Below are positions 12,794 to 25,200 of a stretch of 64,000 nucleotides of DNA, one piece after another. Each line of letters starts with the position of its first letter. The stretch's first letter is position 1. The stretch spans positions 15,376,001 to 15,440,000 of the forward strand of contig CM106586.1 of the NCBI GenBank assembly GCA_048013815.1. The letters run 5' to 3'. The position numbers and the translations under genes were made by a program. The notes below the pieces were generated by a model. That model saw nothing but the letters and a program-made list of their open reading frames with translations, was not told where the DNA came from and made no database searches. Origin of the DNA: Setoptus koraiensis (lineage: Eukaryota; Arthropoda).

Positions 12794-12835
12794 CACCTGA
12801 CTCATCTGACTCATCTGACTCAGCTGACTCAGGTG
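12794..12835. promoter_or_regulatory. Phased array of five E-boxes and four AP-1 sites
   Basis: CANNTG hexamers occur at 12794 (CACCTG), 12803, 12812 (both CATCTG), 12821 (CAGCTG) and 12830 (CAGGTG), exactly 9 bp apart. Interleaved with them are four perfect TGACTCA heptamers at 12798, 12807, 12816 and 12825. It is formally a 9-bp tandem repeat. The central bases differ between units while both motifs stay intact, which is why I list it as a possible regulatory site. bHLH and AP-1 binding are inferred from motif knowledge only. Confidence 0.4.
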
Positions 12836-13830
12836 AGAGGCGATCAAGTTGGCGAGTTGCCCGTTAAACAGACAGCCGCTGTTTGTGCGGCGCTGTTGCA
12901 ACTCGCAAGGCTCTTGATGGCCTATCAATGATGGGCCAGTTGATGGGACGATTTAAACAAATCGTCCCATCAAATAGGTGAGCACAGACTGCGCAACAAA
13001 CGAGCACACAATGGCCGGACTTTCGTTTCCGTTTCGCGCATTGGGCACGTTTCGCACATTGCGCGCATTTCGCTTGTGTGACAATTTTCGCAAACGGGGC
13101 CGCGATAGACGACAATATACCCAATGTACAAGAAGCTCAGCTATTATGAGTGGCTCAGCTATTATGGCACAGCTATCGCACAGCGATCGCACAGTGAGCA
13201 GGTAGCCGGATAATGAGGCCAGCGTAATGGAGCCAGAATAACGGAGCCGAAGAGAACAAAAGCCCAGACAAGCAAATGTCAACCGATGACTGACTGACAC
13301 TCCGGGGGACACACACACGCACATACAATGGATCTATGGGTTAATGAGGTGTCAGAGAGAGAGCGCAACGAGTTTTGTTTACAAGCGAGCTGAGATTTGT
13401 AAGTGGACATGGCAAGATTAGATTAGTGTCGTATGCGCAAGTGGCTGCTTACGCAATCGCATTCGTTGCATGATATCGAGCCGAAAGTTTCCACTTTTGT
13501 CCATGCTCGACTTGTCAGTGCTGTTGTCAGACTGTTGGCCGTTGGTCGCCGTCGGTGGTTGTCGGTTGTCGGTGGTTGCCGGTGGTTGTCGGCTGTTGTT
13601 GGCCGTCGGTTGGGCAGCTGAGGGGCATGAGGTCGTGACATGACACAGCGAGAGTTCAGCCGCAGCCGATGAGCGCACAGGTAACACAGGTGAGGCGAGA
13701 TCGATATGCTTGAGGGACGTCTCATCATTATTTGTTGTTTGTGTTCATTAGCGATCTCAAATTTGTGTTTGGTCTCAAATTGGGAGCTGTCAAATTTGTG
13801 GCACAGTGTGCGCAGCACAACGGAGCGCAA

Positions 13831-13920
13831 CGCAACATTACGCAACACAAGGCATTGCAAGGCAACATTACGCAACACAAGGCATTGCAACGCAACATTA
13901 CGCAACACAAGGCAGCGCAA
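13831..13920. repeat. 30-bp tandem repeat, 3 units
   Basis: Three copies of a 30-bp unit start at 13831, 13861 and 13891. Each contains ATTACGCAACACAAGGCA and thus one TTACGCAA octamer. Confidence 0.93.
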
Positions 13921-14500
13921 GGCAACACTGGCCGACATGCCAAAGTGTGAAAGTGTCAAGTGTCAAACTAATCCGTTAGTTGGCCAGCTGACCGTTGACC
14001 GCGCACACATTGACAGTTGGCTTGTTGTCATGTCGCTACTGTCTAATTCTAGCTGCGTCGCTTTGTTTGTTGTTGTGCTCGAGTTGTAATTATGGCCACT
14101 GCCAAACCGCCAGCCAGCCAGTCAGTCAGCCCGACAGCTAACCGCAACAGCTGACCGCGGCAAGCTGGAACCCGCTGCGACGCCACAGCGAGATGCTGTC
14201 AGCGGGTTGCGCCCGTCAAATAGGTGGCGCACCGTTCCAAAACGAAGCCACCGACTGGCCAGCGTCGAAAACGAAGCCACCGAGCGTCGAGACACTTGAA
14301 TGGGCACACACAATGACGGCGTCGCAGCGCCGTTGTTATGTAACGGGTCACCGCGGCAATGCACACAATGCCCGCCGGCAGACAAACAAAGCGAACGAGC
14401 GAATTCACTCTCGTTGGTGATGCGAATCGGTGACAGTTGTCACCGATGACAGGCTCATGTTTGCGTTTCGTCCACAATTCCAACTGTCAATTCGAACTGC

Positions 14501-14583
14501 CGATTCGAACTGTGAATTTCGATTTCGGACTGCGAATTTCGATTTCGAACTGCGAATTTCAAATTTCGATTTCGAACTGCGAA
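14501..14583. repeat. About 20-bp tandem repeat of TTCGAACTGCGAATTTCGA type
   Basis: Alternating CGAATTTCGA and TTCGAACTGC blocks recur four times with small length changes. Local symmetry (TTCGAA) makes the array partly palindromic. Confidence 0.8.
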
Positions 14584-14630
14584 ATGGGGATCTAGAATTC
14601 GAAGCGCGAACTGCGAAGCGCGAACACAAG

Positions 14631-14669
14631 CGCCGACGAGCGCCGACGAGCGCCGACGAGCGCCGACAG
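14631..14669. repeat. 10-bp tandem repeat CGCCGACGAG
   Basis: Four direct copies of a 10-bp unit; the last one is diverged. Confidence 0.9.
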
Positions 14670-14888
14670 GCGACAGCAAACAGCCGACAAAAACAACGGC
14701 GCGTCCACCTGTGACGCAAGCCGCCCGATCGAGTTGCGTCCAATCGTTTCGACGCGACGCAAATCGATTGGCGGCGACCGCTCGCCGGCCGCTCGCAGCC
14801 ACCGGCGACAGTAACGAGCGAGTCGCTGGCAGTGACACTTGCGAGTGACACTTGCGACTCGAAAGTTCCCACTGACAGCCACACGCCC

Positions 14889-14927
14889 GGTCAGCTGATG
14901 TGGTCAGCTGATGTGGTCAGCTGATGT
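14889..14927. repeat. 13-bp tandem repeat, 3 units, each with CAGCTG
   Basis: Units GGTCAGCTGATGT start at 14889, 14902 and 14915. Each carries the palindromic E-box CAGCTG, giving three equally spaced sites. Confidence 0.9.
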
Positions 14928-16169
14928 GGCGCGTCAACAAGCGCAGAGTGAACAAGTTGCGTCACTTGGGTATTATTCGGCGATATTATTACTATAATAT
15001 TATTGCGAGTGGCGCCCGCTAGAGGCACTGGATTCTGGCGAGATTGGCGGAGGCCCGACGGCGACATAAACGATGGAAATGGTTGCGCAAACGATGGAAA
15101 CGCCGGCCCAAACGGCCCAAACGGCACAAACGGCCGAGAGTGGAGACCGGCGCAAATGCAAACAAGCGTGAGCGAGACTCACAAGTGCGGCCAATGATAT
15201 ATGGCCGACAGTGATGATGTAAATGAGTTTAGTCGCTCGCTAGCCGGCTAGTCGATGTGTCAGCGACGAACGCCGCTTGAGTGCCGGCAAGTGGCGCCGC
15301 TAATGATCACGCTAGTGACAATGGTTGTGTGCAAATTAATTTGCTTCCTTGTTTTGTTGTCTTGTTGTCCACTCTTGGCCGGTCTCTTCTCGCCTCTTCT
15401 CGCCTCTTCTCGGCTGTTGGCTGGGCTCTTGGCTCGGCTGTTGGCTCGGCTGTTCGCGCGGCCCGCGAGTTGGCAATGAGCCGCGCAGCATTTGCATAAG
15501 TTATGAGTTTAAACTAAAAACCAACTAACCGACTCACCGACGCCGGCCCACAGCCGAGCCGTGAGAGAGCGGCCAGCGCGGCCTTAGAGAGAAGAGCGGC
15601 CAGAGAGAGAAGAGCGGCCAGAGAAGAGGCTGCAAATGGCACGGCGAGCTTGCATCTCATTATCGTTATTATCCATTAATAATGATCATTCATTTATGAA
15701 TGTGCCCTCGCATTCCGATTGCCAACTATGACTAAATTATCCGACTCAATCCGTGAATGCACAACACTCTTGGCATGTCCCGTGTGTCAAACGCGCCGAG
15801 CGTCATCGTGCAACTCGCACCAACCAAACACGACGCGAGCTGCCAAACTGAGCGCGCCACCAGCTCACCTGAGCCACCAACTTACTACTAACTAACCGAC
15901 TGACACTTGTTGCTCGTCTCTCGCTTGGCTCGTCTCTCGCTTGGCTCGTCTCTCGCTTGGCTCGGCTCGCACTGACCACTCTTCCGGCCCGCTGCCGACG
16001 GACGCAGCAAACTTTGCTGAGCAAAGTGCAGTTCGTGCGCACAAAGAGCGCCAGCTCATTAGCACTGCAAACGACGAGAGAAAGGGCGCCAATCAATTTA
16101 AATACCAAACGGCCAAGTGGCGCCAAACCGGCGGCCAGCGACGCTCCGCGGCCGTTTAAAACAATTCTC

Positions 16170-16255
16170 GCCAACTCGCAGCCGAACGCTGGCCGAACGC
16201 TCGCCAACTCGCAGCCGAACGCTGGCCGAACGCTCACTAACTCGCAGCCGAATTC
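16170..16255. repeat. 33-bp tandem repeat, about 2.5 units
   Basis: A unit containing CTCGCCAACTCGCAGCCGAA and GCTGGCCGAAC is repeated, with a partial third copy. Confidence 0.85.
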
Positions 16256-16431
16256 GCGCCGATATCTCGCTTACGTCAAGCTGAATTCTCGCGTTCTTGT
16301 GCCGGACGACACGGCAAAGGGCACACACATTACGCAATGCGTATGACAGGCAAACTGGCCAACATGAATCAGTCGGCCGGGCGGATCTCGCAATGTTTGG
16401 CCGCGCTCCGGCCCGAACTGTGCCCTGTTAG

Positions 16432-16475
16432 AGTGTGCCCTGTTAGAGTGTGCCCTGTTAGAGTGTGCCCGCGAC
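16432..16475. repeat. 15-bp tandem repeat GTGCCCTGTTAGAGT, 3 units
   Basis: Three direct perfect copies, read from the sequence. Confidence 0.92.
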
Positions 16476-17569
16476 TCAGGCCCGAACCGCCGGTTGTTAG
16501 TTGCGCCGACTGGCCGGCACAGCCAGCGACACCAAATGACTTCCTAGCCGCACATTGGCCGGCCAACGTTTGCTCAATGGACCGCTCGATAGACTGCTCA
16601 ATAGACTGGCCAGCGATAGGCGCCACTTTTGTTGCGTAATGATGCCGTTTAGCTGTCAAGTTTGCTATATTCATCAATGAATGTGCCCGGCGAACCATTG
16701 ACGTTCGGCCGCGACTCGGGCGCCGATCGGGCCGAGTGACAGATGAACTATTCACTCTAATTGAATGGCACAGACAGCGCTGCAAACGGGCTAACCCATT
16801 AGGCTAACGGCAACTGCGCCGTTAGTCGTGACGATTGGCGCGCTATTGATGATGATCGAATGATGGCCACTTTACCTGTGACTTTACCTGTTCGAACTAC
16901 CCGTGACTTTGCCTGTTCGATGCTCTGTCTTGTCCTGCCCGTTAAGTGACTCTTCTTCTTCTGACACTTCGGCCAGTCGCGGCCAGTCGCGGCCGGTCGC
17001 TGCCAGTCGCTGCCAGTTGGTCAGTCACAAAGGGTCGCAACGAGTCACAACGAGTCGCAGAGACGAGCAATCTCATGATGCATGAGTGAGTGAGTGTGCG
17101 ACTAAATGAGTATGTGATTATATGAGAGAAATTTGGGAGCAACAACGGCCAACAACCGCCAACAACAGCCAACAACCACCGGCAACAGCCAACAACCGGC
17201 AACAACAACATTTCGCAACATATTTTGCCTTCTATTTTTTGCATATTAATTACCACACACACACACACAAAACAACTTGTTGCAGTTATTACATGCCGCA
17301 CACTCGTTACCTGTTGCTCGTTACCTGTTACCTGTGTCTGCTGGCTGTCGCTGCCACGACAACGACAGAGCCAACGAGCCAAATGATTTTACTTTTACCC
17401 TCCGATAACAACCATTGCTGGTGCCGCACTTACGTAACAGCACTTGCGTAACTTGTGTGACTTATGGCGCCCGCGTCTTCCTGGCCGCCGTGCCGATAAT
17501 ATGCGATAATACAATATAATGACCCAGTGCACCGGTGAATCCCGCGAATCTCGCAATATCGCGAATTCC

Positions 17570-17694
17570 GTGAATCTCGGCAGTAGAGTGAATCTCGGCA
17601 GTAGAGTGAATCTCGGCAGTAGAGTGAATCTCGGCAGTAGAGTGAATCCCGGCAGTAGAGTGAATCTCGGCAGTAGAGTGAATCTCGGGAATCC
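17570..17694. repeat. 18-bp tandem repeat, about 7 units
   Basis: Copies of GTGAATCTCGGCAGTAGA start at 17570, 17588, 17606, 17624, 17642, 17660 and 17678; the last is truncated. The period is a multiple of three, so both strands carry open frames (VNLGSR-like on +, FTLLPR-like on -). I see no coding context around it. Confidence 0.95.
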
Positions 17695-18152
17695 TGTCAA
17701 TAGCTGCAATGCTCGATCGGTATCCACACTTGGATGCGTGAATTTAGAGCTTGTGGGCGAACTGTTCAGCAAACACACACTACTTCATGCGTGAGAGAGA
17801 GAGAGAGGCGGCTTCACAGGTGAATCCGAAAGCCAAGGCTCTCCAGTGCGCGAACAATGTTCACACGACATTGCGCGGATATCATCACAAGTTGAATGAA
17901 TATCCACAAGTGAACTTTCGTGATAATGTTGTTGCTGGTTGGCTGTGGCGGCGCTGGTCGTGAAGTGAATCTAGAAGTGAGCCAGTTGCCGGCTACAAGT
18001 TTCAAGTCACAATAGTTACATAACCGCCAACAGTTGACCAAGCATGAGGCTGAAATAATTTTCATAAATATAAATGAATGTAATGTAACGTAATATAATG
18101 TGTACAAGTGGGAGCATTTCTATTTTGCACGATTCTATTTGCGAAGCGCACC

Positions 18153-18184
<32 letters not shown>

Positions 18185-18745
18185 CAACTCTCAACAAGTA
18201 ACGAAAATTTCCAGACCTGATCCACTAATATTGTGCCCTTTTTCTAATATTTAGATGTTGTTGGGTAACCTTCGCTTCGTTGCAACTCTGCCCGAGCGGC
18301 GCCGTCCGGGACGTAAGCGAGCGGCACCGTTACTGGCACTCTGAGTAACGGTTGCCGGCCCGTCTGCCCGGCCGGCCCATACCGTTGCTGGCGACCGTCG
18401 TCATATCGTCATACGTGAGCCGTATGACGTAAGCTGGCATGTTGCCGTTGCAGCATTTTAGCCATCGGCGCCATTACAGGTAATGGCAGCGCGACAAGTG
18501 CAGCGGCAGCAACGGCCTCGGCACGTTTGCCGACACCAACACGACCGAATGGACGAGATTGCAAATGGACACTGTCTCGCACAATGTTGTGATATATGGC
18601 CGCCGCTGGCGCTGCATCGGAGCTGGAAGCTTATGGTCGCTGGGCTGCATTTTAAACTTTTAAATTGAACACATCACTAGTATTAGGTAATACAGGTAAT
18701 GATGGTAATAGGCAGCGAATAATAGAGAAAGAAAGTGAGTTTGCC

Positions 18746-18855
18746 GTTGTTGTTGCCGCTGCTGTTGTTGTTGTTGTGTGGCGGTCGTGGCACAACAACA
18801 GCGGCAACAACAACAGCGACAACGGCAACAACAACGGCAACAACAACGGCAACTG
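18746..18855. repeat. Inverted pair of triplet arrays (TTG...CAA)
   Basis: A GTTGTTGCCGCTGCTGTTGTT-type block (18746-18778) is followed after about 12 bases by its near reverse complement CACAACAACAGCGGCAACAA (from 18791). (CAA/CGG)n then continues to about 18855. The two blocks can form a long stem. Confidence 0.8.
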
Positions 18856-20395
18856 TGTCTGGTCTGGCATGGGTGAGCGAAAATCATTAGAAGCAAATAA
18901 TCACGATTATTGCCAACGATGCGGCACCTCGCCTGACAAAAACGTGCTCAACTCATATCAGCTGGTCAGCGCTCTTACCGGCCAATACCTCTCACCAGCG
19001 AGCTTTGTCTGTGTGTGAGGTATAAGCTCACAAACAGCAAAACATTACATAACACACACAGACGGACGCAACAAGTGACTGGCAAGCCAGCTAATGGCCA
19101 GCACAGGTGAGCGAGAGCACAGGTAAGGGTTTGAGTTGGCTTGTATTCACACTTGCAATTTGCAACTTGCAACTAGCGGCTATCATTACAACTGGCCACT
19201 AATTATCGTTATCATGCCCGCTCGCTCTTACAATATCATGCACTTATATTATGTATTTGTAGTATGTTGTTGTGGCACCTTTGTTGTGTTTGTAGCTGTT
19301 GTTGTTTGGCTGCTTGTGTCACTAGACGGCGCCGCTCTGGCCACCAATCAGCTGCAACGACAAGCGGCAACTTGCCTATAATCGGCAATCAGTGGCAACA
19401 GTTTTCCGTGTTGCTGGATTGAGTGAGTCACTCAGAGTGACGCAATAGATGATAAATAGATGACACACATTGAAAGTGACACATTTAAATCAGCGACACA
19501 CACTGCACTTGACGGCGCGAGCCACGGCGAGCGGCGCTGCGAGTGACGCTGCGAGTGACGCAATCACATCCGGTGACAAGCTCAAACAATGCGAGGATTT
19601 GCGGCAGCCGCTGCAGGCCACCGCTGACCCGCTGCTATCCACTGTGGATAATCCACTGTGGATAATCCACAGTGTCCCGTTTCCGGCCCATTTCCACATT
19701 GAGAGATGCAAGCGGAAGTTGTGGCGCACTTGCGATTTATAAGTTGTAATTTATAAGTTATGTTTTACAAGTTATAACTTATAAGTCATAAATGCAAGCA
19801 GCTGTTTTTGCCCAATGAAACACTAACTAGCGCTCGTGGATGCCACATAATGATCGTCATGATTATCGAAAAATTGTGCCTAACTCACCTGGTCGAGCGA
19901 CCAGCTAAATAGGCTGATTAGTGATTTTGTTGTGCGCTTGTTTCCTCTTGCATAATTAATCAGCCTCACGCCCCCTTGTGAGCCGGCCCAAATGAGCAAC
20001 AGGTTCACTCTCAACTGTGCGCTGCTTTGATGTGCGGTCACATCGTGATGGCTACTCCACAATTGACCGGAACCTAGCGCATCAACACGGCACTGATTTA
20101 GTAATAAGTCCAGGTACCGGTCACTTTCGATGGCTGCCACAGCTGATTTGTTCTTTTGCAGGCCTAGCCGACAGACCGCAAGTGTGGTCACGACCAATAT
20201 GCGACCATATTACGACAGACAGACTCGTACCAACAAGTAGACAGAATCGTACTAGACAAGCGCGAAGCGCCCAACATTTTGTCGAGCTGTGGCCGTTTGA
20301 AATTGGCGCCAGGTCAGCGCAACTGGCGGCGAGACGCAAACTTTGGCCGCCGAAAACCGGGATGAAACTCGACCGAGTACAGTATTAGAGCCGCT

Positions 20396-20490
20396 CGAAA
20401 AGTATCGGAAAATTTCGGGAAATATCGGAAAATATCGGGAAATTTCGGAAAATCTCCCAAAATATCAGGAAATTTTGAGAAATATGGGGA
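20396..20490. repeat. Degenerate about 10-bp repeat (GGAAATTTCG / GGAAAATATC)
   Basis: About nine short A-rich units recur with variation, in the pattern CGGGAAATATCGGAAAATTT. Confidence 0.8.
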
Positions 20491-21088
20491 ATTAGCAACG
20501 ATGTGTCGCGAGGGCAAGGCGTGATCAAGAGGCACAATCACCAAAAGGGAGAGGCGATTTCGCAAACGATGTCAATGTGTCGATGTCCATACAAAACGTG
20601 CTGTCGCGCGCGCGAGCTTGCCAGCGATGAGCCGAGGCGACGTTTAACAGGCTGTTGTTTGGAGATGATGAGATATTAATTGAGCGGGCGACATTGAGCG
20701 AGCGAGAGACGCTCAAGTTACGGTTTAATTTGTTCACCTTCGATCTAACAAATTGTGCGACTGGCCAAGTGTGGCACCAATTGCATTGTTGGCCGACAAC
20801 AGGTGGGTGACGCAACGATTTATCGTATTTATGCGCGTGTAGGATAGTGCGCGCGAGATGAATTTGAATTGAATTGAAAACAAAGCATTTATTGGCAATT
20901 GCTCGGCTTCGACAGCACGGGCTGTCAGCATGTGTCGAAAGAACAACACACAATTGGACAATTTTGCTGGCGATGTTAATTTATTTTAATTTTATCGCTG
21001 GCTGGCTCGCTTCTTTAAATAGATGCAAAACAACAACACCTTCGGCACGGCTTGCACCGAGCCGCTCGGCCGCAGCAAGCCCGTCGGC

Positions 21089-21195
21089 TGGTTAGCCCGT
21101 TATCCCGTTAGCCGGCTATCCCGTTATCCCGTTGGACGGTTAGCCCGTTGGCCGGTTAGCCGGTTAGCCCGTTAGCCCGTTGGCCTGTCGGGCGG
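21089..21195. repeat. About 10-bp repeat CCCGTTAGCC
   Basis: Roughly ten copies of a CCCGTTAGCC/CCCGTTATCC/CCGGTTAG unit lie in tandem. Confidence 0.85.
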
Positions 21196-21542
21196 TTAGG
21201 GGAGAGTCGAGGAGAAGACGAGTCAATTATTACAGTTGTAAAGTTGCTAAATCGCAGGCGCGGATTAATTAAAGCAATTTACATACTGCTTATTATTGTG
21301 CGCGATCAAGGTTAATCACTTTTATACCTGGGCCAATGATTTAATTTTTCGCCACCAACACACACCAACGCCGTGCAGTGGTATTATGTAACACTGTACC
21401 AGTGTAACAGCCAGCACTCACGGCAACAAACTCAAGTGTCGTCGGCCGACACGCCAGACAATTGAGCAAGACAATATAAGATGATCCAGCGTGACGAAAG
21501 TGGGCCCTGTTGTCGAGTGGCTGGCCGATTCATTTGTTTCAT

Positions 21543-21585
21543 TTCGTTTGTTCAGTTTCAATTCGGTTTAAACTGAACAAACGAA
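21543..21585. repeat. Stem-loop, 16-bp perfect arms
   Basis: Left arm TTCGTTTGTTCAGTTT (21543-21558) and right arm AAACTGAACAAACGAA (21570-21585) are exact reverse complements around an 11-nt spacer. Confidence 0.9.
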
Positions 21586-22166
21586 TCAGCCGTTCACTTT
21601 CAACAGCCGGCAACGGCGAATCGATTTGATCAAGGTGAAACTTAATCCAATTTAATGAATTTCGTTCTTGTTTCCAGCTCCACAGCTAAGCTCGTTGTTT
21701 TATCAATCAATACTTATCAATACTTTCGGCAACGAGTATTATCACCAGATATAAAGTGGCTCTGTGTGTGTATTACGTGTTTGGTGGCTGTGTATTGTGC
21801 CAAGGCCAAGATGAGCACTTTTCGCGATATAATTGTTCGCGCAGCTTGACGATCAACAAGTGCGAAAATAACTGTAAGCAAATTGTCATTAGCACTGGAC
21901 CAAACGACGAACACTCGAACAACAGCAACACTGCGCTGATTAATGCAAATTCAGCAACAACAACGGCAACAACAACAGCAGCAACAGCAACAACAACGAC
22001 AACAACAACGGCAACAACAGATTCAACAAGTCGGCCAAGGCCAAGTGATGAGTCGGTGTGGTTGCATCAATCTTTTTTGTTCATTATTTCATGTGTAAAG
22101 AAGATTCATTTGTAAGGATTAGTCATTCTCGTTCTTATTTCACCCTCGCTCTCTAGTTGAGTGAGA

Positions 22167-22209
22167 GTGAATATTTGAGAGTCCCAACTTGAGAGTCTCA
22201 AATATTCAC
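22167..22209. repeat. Stem-loop, 14-bp perfect arms
   Basis: GTGAATATTTGAGA (22167-22180) and TCTCAAATATTCAC (22196-22209) are exact reverse complements around a 15-nt loop. Confidence 0.9.
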
Positions 22210-25200
22210 AGACGAATACAATTAGCCGTCACACAATATCCGACTGGCTATGGTCAGTGGCAAGCTGGCGTGCATTTCAATAGGCAAGCAACTGGCCGAA
22301 ATTGAGCACACTCGAATGAATCCATCAAGTGAGGTCTCATCTAATAACGATGGTCATCATCATTGGCGTCATCGTCTCGGTCGTGCTCATCATTGGCGTC
22401 TCTCGTACACGTACGCCAGCTATTCGCCAGGTAAACAAGTGGATAATTATTTATTTTTATGTGCACTCGGTGATTTAGTTGGCGAGCTTGGCAAGTTGGC
22501 GAGCTTGCCAAGTTGGCAAGTTGGACAGGCCGTTGGTCAGTCGCTGTATATTGACTCAATATTATTGAGTGAGCATATATATTGACTGGTTGAGCGGGCA
22601 GTGAATGAATTCGATCAATTAAGTAACTTATCAGCGGCAAGTTAATCTGTCGGTGACTTTGAATCTGTCGGTACAAGCGATTGGTTTCGATTATCAATTC
22701 GATTTAAATTCTCAGCGCTCAGCAGTGCTGATTGATTCAAGGGTCGCTAGGATGATCAAGTCGAACAAGAGCACTCTCTCTCACACAAGATTGATGGTCG
22801 CCAATCAATGTCCGGCTCCACTCAACGTCAACTGGCCGCAAGTTTATTACGCAACACAAGGCAGCTCGGCGAGCTTGGCAAGCTTGCAAAGCCGTAAACG
22901 TTGCAACGTTTCAGCGTTACTTGGCCAGCTGGAAGAAGATCAATAGTTTGCAAATGAACATGTGATCTGTGGCTCGTTATGTTGGACTGTGTTGTAACAA
23001 GTTGCGAGTTACTCAAGCAGCAGGTTGTCGCTGTCTTGTTGTCTTGTTGTTGCTGTTGATTAAACTCAACAACGTCATTTGCAGTCGACTGCAAAAGAAA
23101 TGCAAAAGAAGCCAATCAAATGGCCAGAGCGAGTGCATCGTCATGGCGGCGCTGTCATGTTATGTAACAGTAATATTGATTAATGTCGAGTGATATCGGA
23201 TACTATCAGCTTGTGAGTGCGGTTGTTGTCAGTGTTGTTGCTGTCGTTGTTGTTGTTGTGTGTAAACATTTTGTTTGGGCAACAACAAGTGCATGTTGTT
23301 GCGTATGTGCCTGCCTTGCTGCCATTGAACTACATTGGCTACGCGCACTGCCAACAAAACTAATGAGAATAGGAACAATACCAGCCACAAGCACAATTAC
23401 CAATATCGTAATGGATCACACAATAATGGATCACACAAGCAACAAAACGACCAAATGGCTATTATGTAACTGCCTGTTGCCGGCATGCATGAGTGAGCCT
23501 TTGATTGCTCGAATTGAATTGCTCTCCATTGTTGATTTGCATTGCACTTGTCTCGCAACTGCACTCTTTCTCGCTCGCCACTGACCACTGACAAAAGTAT
23601 CTCGTTTTATTCCTCGTTTTATCCCTCGTTTTGTCCCTCGCTCGTCTTGCAACTTGTTGTTTCATCTCGCTTGTGTGTATCGCACAAGCGCAAGCAATCA
23701 CACAAATTCAAATTAATGAGATTGGACGCAATTGTCACATCACTTGGCCGAGTTTCAGTGTCACAACAACTCTGCTCATTGCAACACCAGCACAATGGCC
23801 CATTTCGCGTTACATCACATTGAATCGCATGTCGGGGCATCTGGCCATATCTCGACTTGATCGCCTTCTTGCTCAGGTCTCCCATTCGCACATTGGCAGT
23901 CGCCGCCGGCAGTGACAGTTTGAAAAGTGTTGCGTCAGTTGCATTGACCAGTGGCCAATAGTGTGTGGCCAATGGTCACCATAATGACGCAATTTCAATA
24001 ATGACGCGATTTCTATGATGACGCAATGATGTTGCTCAATGTTGCCGAGGGGGGGGGCCAATATCATATTCTCATTCATAATGAATAACAACAATAACAA
24101 TAATTGGCCAGTGATGACAGTGAGGGGCAAATTGAAATTGAGTGACGGGCAATCGTCAAGTTCGTCGGTTTCAGTGCTCGTCGGTCAGTTTGTCATCAGC
24201 GATTCATTAGAAAGGGATGAGATGAGAGACAATGGCGACAACAACAACAGATACGAGTGCAAGAGTTCACTTTTGATTGATCGCTCATCGGCTGGCCTCA
24301 TTATGTTGGCATGGTGCTTCATAATGAATACACAGCCACCGACTCATTTGGCCGGCCGCAAATGCGTTTAAATCGCACACAAATCCGCACAATATTGACA
24401 TGCACAATTGGCAAGACCGCGTTGGCAAGACCGCAATCATTAGAGGTGAGATTTTGAGAGGATATATCAGTCTGATCAATCAGATGGATGTGATAGACCG
24501 GCTCGCGTGGCGACATCTGCAGGACGGTGGTTCACTTTCGAGTTGAGCAGTTAGTGTCGAATGAGCGCCACAGATGGCGACACTTATCCCCGTATTCATG
24601 CGTGAATATTGGCATCAATCAATGCGACATCAATACACAATAATAATAGTGATAGCAATAATAATTCCCCTGTTCATCAATTCCAGTTTGTCCATGGGCT
24701 AACAACACATACAATTTTTATGATACAAACCAACAGGTGAACAGGTGAGCCTGCGAACGGATTGCGAGTCGCTCGATTGTTTGCAACGAGTTACATAATT
24801 GAGAGTTGAACCGACAACAATTGTGAGTGCAGCCGAACCGCGATGGAAACGCGAAAGAAAAGTTGGCCGGCCGCAAATTTGCGCATTTTGCCATTTTGCC
24901 ACTTTGTCTGTTCGCTGTGATCATTTTGTCACCAGTTGGTCAGTTGTGTGACAATTCGGTTTCATTGTGACAACGGCGACAACAAGTGCTCGACAGTGTG
25001 AGTGTCCGAACATGGATGCTAATAATAACCGCGCCTTTGTTGCCTGCCACAGAGTGGATATCATATTCATGAATCATGACGAAGAATATGAGCCAGTGTC
25101 CGGCCAACGCTGTTGTGCCAATGGCAGAAAGTGCAAAAATGAGATTTAATTCAGCGGTCAGCCGAATTGGATCGCCGTTGTTTGCAGCGTGCAATCACAG

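Larger units (their letters stand above)
8427..17569. other. Gene-free repeat-rich stretch
   Basis: No recognisable gene. The stretch contains several short-period minisatellites, (TTG/GTC)n arrays at 9193-9280, 9416-9480, 11764-11842 and 12000-12056, hairpins at 9536-9598 and 12940-12973, and a phased E-box/AP-1 array at 12794-12835. The longest ORFs (for example about 216 codons on the minus strand ending near 11.5 kb) run through tandem repeats and resemble no family I know. Confidence 0.6.

Noticed and set aside
18486-18658. Plus-strand frame ending in SLWSLGCILNF, reminiscent of a protein kinase subdomain
   Set aside because: No other kinase motif (DFG, APE, HRD) is nearby in any frame. 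A frame of this size is expected by chance many times in 64 kb.
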